Shown here piece after piece: positions 16,828 through 22,260 of a DNA stretch of 22,260 nt. The translations under genes and the position numbers were made by a program. The notes under the pieces were generated by a model. That model was given only the letters and a program-made list of their open reading frames with translations, did no database searches and had not been told where the DNA came from. Source of the DNA: Actinomycetota bacterium (GTDB lineage Bacteria; Actinomycetota; Actinomycetes; S36-B12; UBA5976); assembly GCA_009918865.1 (NCBI GenBank), contig RGCY01000005.1:1-22260 (forward strand), given 5' to 3'. Within the stretch, counting starts at the first letter, position 1; each line of letters begins with the position of its first letter.

Positions 16828-17717
16828 TTCGTGACCTCCTCAAGGGTCGTGCCTGATAGGTGGTACCGGTCAGTTGTAACCGTGCCGGACTGTCCTACGG
16901 CTCGTAATTGCGCAATATGCGCGTCATAGTCCGCCTGTGAGACAACCTTCACATTGAAAATCATGCGCGCATGTTGCGCGCCGCACAATTCAGCACAACG
17001 ACCTTTGAACGTGCCGATGGTGTCCGGGGTGAGTTCAAACTTGTTAACGCGTCCAGGAACCACATCCATGTGGAACAGGAAGTCGGGCACCCAGAATGAG
17101 TGAATGACATCCGGGCTGAGCAGGGTGAACTGCACGCGCTTGTTCACAGGTAGCCACAACGTTGGAGGGGCCGCAACTGTGCCCACGTCATACGCCTTGT
17201 CATCGTCATATTGGAATGACCACTGCCACTGGTAGCCCACAACCGTGACGTGATTGGTTGCGGTGCCGGTGTCCTTGGTCAAGATGGTCTGATCGCGCAG
17301 AGTGAAGGCGAACAAGACACCAATCATGATTGCCGGGGCGGCGGTGTAGAAGATCTCAATCGGGATGTTGTAGCGAGTCTGCTTCGGCAGTGGGTCGCCC
17401 TTCTTGCGCCGGTACGCAACGACACACCAGAAAATCAGACCCCAAACGATGATGCCGACTGCAAGCGCGGCAATCCATGATGCCTGCCAAAGATGCAGCG
17501 TTCGCGCGCCGTCTTTGGTGATGGGCTTGGGCATAGCCCCGCGCATCCACTCTTCGCGCGTGCAGCCGCTGAGCGTCACAACTGCGAGCGCCAGGAAACC
17601 GAGCGCGAGTCGAGACCTTCGACGGGAAGCGCTGGTGCGGCTCTCCCCAGAGGTGATGTTGTCGCCACTCACGGTCAGCCGGCCTCTTTCACTCAGTCTC
17701 GTCAGGTGCACCGACAT
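16824..17717 (-). CDS. ctaC: cytochrome c oxidase subunit II, lipoprotein with CuA site
   Basis: Accepts electrons from QcrC at CuA and passes them to heme a. From ATG 17717 it has 297 residues: a basic N-terminus, a lipoprotein signal peptide with lipobox VTLSGC (Cys52), two membrane helices (about 79-101 and 120-137), then the periplasmic cupredoxin domain. CuA ligands are His206 (DVIHSFW), Cys241, Cys245, His249 and Met252 in [12 protein letters not shown]. The frame extends to 17870 without conservation. ATG 17717 has AGGAAG 11 nt upstream; GTG 17672 with AGAGG 10 nt upstream is a real rival and would shorten the N-region. It is the first gene of the ctaC-ctaD-ctaF-GNAT operon. Confidence 0.93.
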   Translation of the reverse strand: MSVHLTRLSERGRLTVSGDNITSGESRTSASRRRSRLALGFLALAVVTLSGCTREEWMRGAMPKPITKDGARTLHLWQASWIAALAVGIIVWGLIFWCVVAYRRKKGDPLPKQTRYNIPIEIFYTAAPAIMIGVLFAFTLRDQTILTKDTGTATNHVTVVGYQWQWSFQYDDDKAYDVGTVAAPPTLWLPVNKRVQFTLLSPDVIHSFWVPDFLFHMDVVPGRVNKFELTPDTIGTFKGRCAELCGAQHARMIFNVKVVSQADYDAHIAQLRAVGQSGTVTTDRYHLSGTTLEEVTK

Positions 17718-17790
17718 GACTGCTGCCGTCGCTTCCTGGTCAACGCCTAGCGCAGATTTAAACACCCTGCGCCCAGGCGAGCACTCCGAA

Positions 17791-17796
17791 AATCTA
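17791..17796 (-). promoter_or_regulatory. possible -10 box for the ctaC operon
   Basis: TAGATT on the minus strand would give a leader of about 65 nt before ATG 17717, containing the AGGAAG ribosome site. A good -35 is not seen. The rest of the 215-bp gap between ctaC and the divergent gene at 17933 shows only the promoter at 17921. Confidence 0.25.
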
Positions 17797-17920
17797 TCGC
17801 AGCGCACCCGTCGGGCTCCGGCTCGGGTGAAATGCGGCGAGCCGCTTTCACAGCCATGCCCGGACGTCAAATTCAGACATCCGCGACACCTTCGCAGAGC
17901 TTGCTCATGCGTCCCGGGCT

Positions 17921-17926
17921 TACGGT
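17921..17926 (+). promoter_or_regulatory. -10 box of the desulfurase-like gene, leaderless type
   Basis: TACGGT lies 6 nt (TACCTC) before ATG 17933, with no Shine-Dalgarno sequence between them. It supports the chosen start. Confidence 0.45.
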
Positions 17927-17932
17927 TACCTC

Positions 17933-19048
17933 ATGCGGGTCAACCTTGACGCCATGAGCGGCAGCGCCAGCACTGCGCGCGCTCACACAGCGTGGGCTGA
18001 CGCCGTGGCTCGCGGCTGGTCGGACCCGCAGCGCGCCCACGCCGAAGGACGTGCTGCGCGCGCCCTGCTTGACGACGCTCGCGAGCACGTTGCTGCGGTT
18101 CTTGGGGCACGAGCCGATGAAATCGCGTTCACTCATTCACTCTCGCAGGCACATCGGCGCGCGGTTGCTGGATTAGCAATTGACTCGGCGTTGTTACATG
18201 CGTGCGCAGCCTTGGCCGATGGCTGGCGCACTCCGAATACCCAGGCGTGGGACTACACCATCGTTGAAGTTCAGCCCGACGGCGCAGTCAACGCCGACGC
18301 GTTCGTGTCGGCCGTCAACCGCGCGCCAACGGCATTCGCCGTCCTACAGGCAGCCAATGGCGAGGTCGGCACCCGGCAACCTCTCGCGGATGTGGCGCAG
18401 AGGTTGGCCGGGAGCATTCCCTTGCTTGTTGATGGCACAGCGTTACTTGGCGAACCGAACTTCGATGAAACACCATGGGATGTGCTCACGGCAGCAGCAT
18501 CACATCTCGGTGCGCCGAACGCCTGCGCAGTTCTTGCCGTGCGTACCGGAACACGGTGGCGCTCCCCCGATCGACCAACCGACACGTACGAACATGGCTG
18601 GGTTCCTGGGCAGCCAGATGTTGCGAACATCGCCGCATTCGCTGCTGCCTTAACGGAATCAGCAGCCGAGACCGAGCGATGTCGCAGACTAAACGCCCTC
18701 TCAAGGCAGATTCGCGACGCTGTTCCAAATCTAATTTCCGACTGCGTGGTGGTCGGCGCTTCAGATAGTCGCGTGAGTCACATCGTGACTATGTCATTTC
18801 TTTATGTCAGCGGTGCCGCGCTTGCAGCCGAACTCGATGATGCAGGTTTTGCAGTGGCATCAGGGTCGGCATGTGCAAGTGATGTGCTCGCTCCGAGCCA
18901 CGTGCTCGGTGCCATGGGGGCGCTCACCGAAGGCAATATCCGAGTTAGTTTGCCTTGGCACATCACGCAAGAAGATGTTGATGCTTTCTTAACGGCTCTA
19001 CCAAGATGCGTCGCGCGCGTGCGCGAAAAGTTCGGTGCACCTTCATGA
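17933..19048 (+). CDS. class V aminotransferase-fold cysteine desulfurase-like protein lacking the PLP lysine
   Basis: 371 residues aligned throughout with NifS/IscS-type desulfurases, closest in my memory to the actinobacterial desulfurase-TusA fusion proteins. Retained are ANGEVG (141-146), Asp167 of the VD-motif, the sulfur-accepting Cys314 in SGSACAS, and NIRVSL near the end. Not retained: the Schiff-base lysine of the usual S-x-H-K segment, which reads AASHLGAP here (His191 at the Lys position); the ring-stacking His, aligned with Asp84; and the Gln of the DxxQ motif, aligned with Ala170. The only lysine in the entire protein is Lys366, near the C-terminus, so PLP cannot be bound covalently in the normal way. 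It is probably a pseudoenzyme that may still use Cys314. It overlaps the TusA-like gene by ATGA. Confidence 0.85.
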   Translation: MRVNLDAMSGSASTARAHTAWADAVARGWSDPQRAHAEGRAARALLDDAREHVAAVLGARADEIAFTHSLSQAHRRAVAGLAIDSALLHACAALADGWRTPNTQAWDYTIVEVQPDGAVNADAFVSAVNRAPTAFAVLQAANGEVGTRQPLADVAQRLAGSIPLLVDGTALLGEPNFDETPWDVLTAAASHLGAPNACAVLAVRTGTRWRSPDRPTDTYEHGWVPGQPDVANIAAFAAALTESAAETERCRRLNALSRQIRDAVPNLISDCVVVGASDSRVSHIVTMSFLYVSGAALAAELDDAGFAVASGSACASDVLAPSHVLGAMGALTEGNIRVSLPWHITQEDVDAFLTALPRCVARVREKFGAPS

Positions 19049-19287
19049 GCAACCACACTCTCGATGAACGTGGCCAAGCGTGCCCGTATCCCGTGATTGC
19101 TCTGGGTCATCTCTGGCAACAATTGCACACCCAACCCGGCAAGCACACAATTGTCATCACCGCGGATGATCCGGTGGCGGTGATTGACATACCTGCGTGG
19201 TGCGACATCAAGTCCGTTGATTGCGAACGCCTTGATGACCGCACCGGCCCAGACATCACATTCCGAGTGACATTCTCAGGCAATTGA
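19045..19287 (+). CDS. TusA/SirA-like sulfur carrier
   Basis: 80 residues. The N-terminus LDERGQACPYPVIALGHL has the family CPxP motif with the sulfur-carrying Cys. The later segment DDPVAVIDIPAWCDIKSV has the DDP and IPAWC stretch typical of the TusA domain found fused to desulfurases in other actinobacteria. ATG 19045 overlaps the stop of the desulfurase-like gene (ATGA), so the pair is coupled. The frame extends upstream to 19006 but that part is unconserved. Its last 12 bases overlap the end of the convergent aat gene. Confidence 0.88.
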   Translation: MSNHTLDERGQACPYPVIALGHLWQQLHTQPGKHTIVITADDPVAVIDIPAWCDIKSVDCERLDDRTGPDITFRVTFSGN

Positions 19288-20076
19288 CGCTGTGAGCACC
19301 GGCGCAGCAGCGCGCGCGTGCTCCAGCATGGAAATGTAAGACGAGCGCGGCACTGATACTGCGCCAAGGCTTGCTAAGTGTTCGGTCACCCACTGCACAT
19401 CCAACAGCCGACCACCTGCATGGTCATTGAGTGCGGCGACAGGTTGCGCACTTCGCAGTCGGCGCACGAGTGCGACGAGCGCCACCTTGGAAGCATCCCT
19501 TTCCCGATGAAACATCGAGTCCCCATTAATGAGCCCACCCTGTTCCACACAAATTAGCCCACCAACCAACCGCCCGGAGCTGTCCCTAGTTTCGAATGAG
19601 TGCGCGTAACCTGATTGGAACATTTCAAGGTAGGCGGCGTGAAAATCAGGCTGAATCCACGTTCCTTCACGATTCGGGTCAGCACACGCATCGAGCACTT
19701 CATCAAACGATTCATCGACCGTCACGTGGTAGCGCCGACACGACTTCGCAAGTGACCGAGAAATGCGCAAGCGGTGTAGGGGCAAAATGCCGCGTTCGAT
19801 CGGCGACCACCAAGCAAGCACCTCGGGCATTTCTGTGTCCGCATGACCACCAGCATCGGCGTCATCTGCGTCTTCCACGCCCCCTTGACCGCCATCACCA
19901 GACTGCGCCGCAGTTGCTATGCCGACGGTCATAGGAAAGATGCCCCGGGCGTAGGCGCTCAAGACTGACTCAGCCGTCACGACTCCCCCGAGTGCCACGA
20001 TGTCACCGTAACTTTCCACTTCGACATCGGATTTCAGGTCTTCAACGATGGTGGTCAATGGCATCTCAATTCGCAT
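19276..20076 (-). CDS. aat: leucyl/phenylalanyl-tRNA-protein transferase
   Basis: Adds Leu or Phe to N-terminal Arg or Lys of proteins, marking them for ClpS/ClpAP-type N-degron degradation. It has 266 residues. Motifs are GGVVTAESVLSAYARGIFPM (30-49), LAWWSPIERGILPL (87-100), TWIQPDFHAAY, SGYAHSFE, GGLIN and DSMFHRERDASKVAL. Between GIFPM and LAWWSP is an acidic Gly/Asp/Ala-rich stretch of about 35 residues, where the family normally has a short loop. ATG 20076 has GGAGG seven bases upstream (20088-20084) and is chosen over the 28-residue longer frame. It lies downstream of erpA, separated by a strong hairpin. Confidence 0.92.
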   Translation of the reverse strand: MRIEMPLTTIVEDLKSDVEVESYGDIVALGGVVTAESVLSAYARGIFPMTVGIATAAQSGDGGQGGVEDADDADAGGHADTEMPEVLAWWSPIERGILPLHRLRISRSLAKSCRRYHVTVDESFDEVLDACADPNREGTWIQPDFHAAYLEMFQSGYAHSFETRDSSGRLVGGLICVEQGGLINGDSMFHRERDASKVALVALVRRLRSAQPVAALNDHAGGRLLDVQWVTEHLASLGAVSVPRSSYISMLEHARAAAPVLTASIA

Positions 20077-20083
20077 CACATCA

Positions 20084-20088
20084 CCTCC
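20084..20088 (-). promoter_or_regulatory. Shine-Dalgarno that fixes the aat start
   Basis: GGAGG on the minus strand, 7 nt before ATG 20076. It is the clearest ribosome site in this part of the window and excludes the upstream in-frame ATG at 20160, which lies within the hairpin loop region. Confidence 0.8.
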
Positions 20089-20149
20089 GATCCAGTGGTG
20101 TTGACGTGTGAGATTCTGTTGAGCGAATATCGCAGAGCAGATATGCGAA

Positions 20150-20172
20150 AGGCCCGCCATATTGGCGGGCCT
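20150..20172 (-). terminator. hairpin terminator downstream of erpA
   Basis: A perfect 10-bp inverted repeat, arm AGGCCCGCCA with a 3-nt loop, begins 18 bp beyond the erpA stop. On the minus strand it is followed by TTTCGCATAT, a weak T-rich stretch. It is the best intrinsic terminator candidate in the window and separates erpA from aat. Confidence 0.7.
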
Positions 20173-20189
20173 GGTCGCTGAACACTTCG

Positions 20190-20558
20190 TCAGTTAAACG
20201 AGTCACCACATGCACACGAACCACCCGCATTGGGGTTGTCAATCGTGAAACCCTGCTTCTCAATGGTGTCAACGAAGTCCACCACAGCACCCGCGAGATA
20301 AGGCTTGCTCATGCGGTCAACGACGACGGTGAGTGAGCCGAAGGTTTCCTTGAAATCACCATCAAGGTTGCGGTCGTCAAAGAAAAGTTGGTAACGCAAA
20401 CCAGAGCAGCCACCCGGTTGCACAGCAACGCGCAACGCCAAGTCGTCGCGACCTTCGGCAGCCAGTAGCGCCGCAGCTTTCGTCGCGGCGGCGTCGGTCA
20501 GGACGACCGACTCAGCCGTGGTCTCTGTCGTGGTGTCCGTCGTTGTCTCTGTTGTCAT
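20190..20558 (-). CDS. erpA: A-type iron-sulfur carrier (ErpA/IscA family)
   Basis: Receives assembled Fe-S clusters and delivers them to client enzymes. Its 122 residues have the three ligand cysteines Cys51 (PGGCSG), Cys115 and Cys117 (GSCACGDSF), at the standard spacing. The first 16 residues, TTETTTDTTTETTAES after Met, are a low-complexity Thr/Glu tail not found in most family members and coded by a repetitive ACA/ACC/GAG tract. ATG 20558 has AGGAGG four bases upstream (20568-20563). A TAGACT box at 20591-20586 would place a short leader. It is divergent from nadA, a 4Fe-4S enzyme and plausible client. ErpA versus IscA cannot be told apart here. Confidence 0.92.
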   Translation of the reverse strand: MTTETTTDTTTETTAESVVLTDAAATKAAALLAAEGRDDLALRVAVQPGGCSGLRYQLFFDDRNLDGDFKETFGSLTVVVDRMSKPYLAGAVVDFVDTIEKQGFTIDNPNAGGSCACGDSFN

Positions 20559-20585
20559 GTTTCCTCCTGCGCAGGTGATAGACCA

Positions 20586-20591
20586 AGTCTA
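20586..20591 (-). promoter_or_regulatory. -10 box of erpA
   Basis: TAGACT on the minus strand, 27 nt before ATG 20558, would give a leader of about 20 nt containing the AGGAGG ribosome site. This is a leadered counterpart of the leaderless TAGACT promoters at 7762 and 9796. Confidence 0.4.
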
Positions 20592-20660
20592 CCGCCGCAT
20601 GAGCCGAAGCGCCGGCTGCGTCAGAAGTGTGGGTCTGACTCCAAGTGCCACAATGGAGTA

Positions 20661-21833
20661 GTGAGCACATTTTCCGAGCCAGCAGCGACTCCCTTGGCGT
20701 TGCTGCTGCTTGGACGCGACTCCGACCCGGCATCCGAACGCGGTGTGGAGTGCCCAGGAGACCTCCCCCCTGCAAGTGACCCAGCGCTGGTGGAACGCGC
20801 GCGGATTGCCCGGGCCGCGCTCGGAGACCGCGCATTCGTTCTCGGCCACCACTACCAGCGCGATGAAGTCATCGCCTTTGCCGATGTCACTGGAGACTCT
20901 TTCAAACTTGCTCGCGATGCTGCTGCCCGACCACAGGCCGAGTTCATTGTGTTCTGCGGAGTGCACTTCATGGCCGAAAGTGCTGACATCCTCACAGCGG
21001 AAAATCAAAAAGTGGTGCTACCCGATCTCGCGGCAGGTTGCTCCATGGCAGACATGGCCGCAATTGCGCAAGTTGAAGACGCGTGGGATGTGTTGGCTGA
21101 CGCAGGCATCGCCGATTCCACCGTGCCAGTGACTTACATGAATTCAACCGCGGCCATCAAAGCGTTCACCGGCGAGCATGGCGGCACGATTTGCACATCG
21201 AGTAACGCTGAGGCTGCGCTTCGTTGGGCTTTTGACAAAGGCGAGCGTGTGCTGTTTCTGCCCGACCAACACCTTGGACGCAACACGGCCGTTCTGCGCA
21301 TGGGCATGTCGCTCGATGACTGCGTGGTGTTCAACCCTCACAAACCTGGTGGCGGTGTGAGCATCGATGACCTAGAGCGTGCTCGGATGATTTTGTGGCG
21401 TGGGCATTGCTCTGTGCATGGGCGTTTCACTCGCGCATGTGTTGACCAAGTGCGCGAACGCGTGCCGGGCGTCAATGTGCTCGTGCACCCTGAGTGCACA
21501 CACGATGTCGTCACTGCTGCCGACCTCGTGGGCTCAACGGAATTCATCATCCGCACCATCGAGCAAGCACCGGCTGGTAGCTCCTGGGCGATTGGCACCG
21601 AACTGAACTTGGTGCGCCGTCTTGCCCAGCGCCACACCGACAAGCACATCACTTTTCTCGACAGCACGGTCTGCTACTGCTCCACGATGAACCGCATTGA
21701 CTTGCCACATCTTGTGGCTACCCTGGAAAGTCTTGCCGCTGGCAAGGTCATCAACCAGATATCGGTTCCTGAACGCGTTGCCCACTGGTCACGAGTGGCA
21801 CTGCAGCAGATGCTTGCCCTGCCGGGTCTGTGA
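20661..21833 (+). CDS. nadA: quinolinate synthase
   Basis: Condenses iminoaspartate with dihydroxyacetone phosphate to quinolinate in NAD synthesis; it needs a 4Fe-4S cluster. It has 390 residues, the long actinobacterial form. Key segments are GHHYQRDEV (62-70), FCGVHFMAESADIL, AAGCSMADM (Cys127), GHCSVHGRF (Cys250), HPECTHDVV and STVCYCSTMNRIDLPH (Cys338/340). These supply the three cluster cysteines expected for the family. The start is GTG 20661. GGAG is only 2 nt upstream, too close to serve as a ribosome site, while CACAAT ends 6 nt before, hinting at a leaderless start. nadB and nadC are not in the window. Confidence 0.95.
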   Translation: MSTFSEPAATPLALLLLGRDSDPASERGVECPGDLPPASDPALVERARIARAALGDRAFVLGHHYQRDEVIAFADVTGDSFKLARDAAARPQAEFIVFCGVHFMAESADILTAENQKVVLPDLAAGCSMADMAAIAQVEDAWDVLADAGIADSTVPVTYMNSTAAIKAFTGEHGGTICTSSNAEAALRWAFDKGERVLFLPDQHLGRNTAVLRMGMSLDDCVVFNPHKPGGGVSIDDLERARMILWRGHCSVHGRFTRACVDQVRERVPGVNVLVHPECTHDVVTAADLVGSTEFIIRTIEQAPAGSSWAIGTELNLVRRLAQRHTDKHITFLDSTVCYCSTMNRIDLPHLVATLESLAAGKVINQISVPERVAHWSRVALQQMLALPGL

Positions 21834-21889
21834 GTCGCGCAGACGTGCGGTCCACACCGACGCTCGCAGCGGTCAATCTGTCACTGCCC

Positions 21890-21895
21890 TAGGCT
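21890..21895 (+). promoter_or_regulatory. -10 box of the DUF3043 gene, leaderless type
   Basis: TAGGCT lies 7 nt (GACTGTC) before ATG 21903, with no Shine-Dalgarno. It sits in the 69-bp gap after nadA, giving the DUF3043 gene its own promoter. Confidence 0.5.
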
Positions 21896-21902
21896 GACTG
21901 TC

Positions 21903-22260
21903 ATGACTGAAGAAACCACCGATTCCGCCGCTGGCAAAGGCCGACCCACGCCGACTCGCGCTGAAGCCGAAGCCGCCCGCAAGGCCGCGTTGAACCCGGT
22001 GCTCGACAAGAAAGCCGCTCGCACTGCGCAACGCGAATCACGTGAGCGCGCACGTGCCGGTCTGCTCGCCGGCGATGAACGCTACTTCCCGGCTCGTGAT
22101 CGTGGTCCAGCAAAAGCCTTTGTCCGAGACTTCATTGATAGCCGTCTAACAGTCGGGGAAGTTTTCTTACCTGCCGCATTTGTGGTGATTGTGTTGACCA
22201 TGGTGCCCAACAAGACCGTGTTGCAGTTCGCCTACCCAGCGTGGTTTGCCACATTCACGC
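21903..22260 (+). CDS. DUF3043 family membrane protein, 3' end cut by window
   Basis: 119 residues are visible. A charged, Ala/Arg-rich N-terminus contains GKGRPTPTRAEAEAARKAAL and later RAGLLAGDERYFPARDRGPAKAFVRDFIDSR, the recognisable DUF3043 signature. Two hydrophobic segments follow (about 83-97 and from 105 on, still open at the window edge). The family is actinobacterial and often lies close to nadA, ctaC or HesB-type genes; its function is unknown. The start ATG 21903 is supported by the upstream TAGGCT box. Confidence 0.88.
   Translation, partial: MTEETTDSAAGKGRPTPTRAEAEAARKAALNPVLDKKAARTAQRESRERARAGLLAGDERYFPARDRGPAKAFVRDFIDSRLTVGEVFLPAAFVVIVLTMVPNKTVLQFAYPAWFATFT

Noticed and set aside
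17718..17870. 51-residue N-terminal extension of the CtaC frame
   Set aside because: It precedes the lipoprotein signal peptide and has no family features; starts at 17717 or 17672 fit better.
20123..20149. imperfect inverted repeat around GCGAATATC as an operator for aat
   Set aside because: The arms have a mismatch and are AT-rich around a likely -10 region. I know no regulator with this site, so chance is likely.

Overview
The window reads as a chromosomal segment from a high-GC Gram-positive bacterium (Actinomycetota). Three things support this: an actinobacterial-type cytochrome bcc-aa3 respiratory locus (diheme QcrC, long QcrA, CtaF-type subunit IV), a PimB'-type mannosyltransferase, and a gene order that follows the mycobacterial Rv2182c-Rv2200c region (plsC, fadD15, pimB', NlpC/P60, trpD, ctaE, qcrCAB, ctaC). 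A second actinobacterial hallmark is frequent TANNNT -10 boxes placed 6-7 nt before start codons, which implies leaderless mRNAs. I see no rRNA, tRNA, insertion sequence, prophage or CRISPR array. The species cannot be fixed from the sequence; an uncultured aquatic actinobacterium is only a guess.

Layout: 1-4010 holds envelope and central carbon genes: partial plsC (-), a small membrane protein (+), ROK glucokinase (-) and fadD15 long-chain acyl-CoA synthetase (+, frameshifted). 4032-9788 is a long minus-strand run: pimB', an M48 protease, a coiled-coil NlpC/P60 hydrolase, a Cys-rich small protein, trpD and a receiver-like protein. 9882-14167 is the plus-strand ctaE-qcrC-qcrA-qcrB run. It meets, 5 bp away, the minus-strand ctaC-ctaD-ctaF-GNAT operon (14173-17717). 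17933-20558 holds sulfur and protein-turnover genes: a desulfurase-like protein, a TusA-like protein, Aat and an A-type Fe-S carrier. nadA (20661-21833) and a partial DUF3043 gene close the window.

How it works together: QcrCAB oxidises menaquinol and passes electrons directly to CtaCDEF, and both halves are here. ErpA/IscA and quinolinate synthase are an Fe-S carrier and a 4Fe-4S enzyme side by side.

No clearly new multi-gene system is present. The points worth a second look are: (i) three lesions in highly conserved genes, namely a 10-bp tandem duplication that frameshifts qcrB, a frameshift in fadD15, and a 13-codon in-frame gap in ctaD just before the Cu_B histidine pair; (ii) a desulfurase-fold protein with no lysine at the PLP position and only one lysine in the whole chain, paired with a TusA-like partner; (iii) a receiver-like protein with altered switch residues divergent from ctaE; and (iv) the repeated leaderless promoter geometry. 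The lesions could be assembly errors, and reads would settle that.
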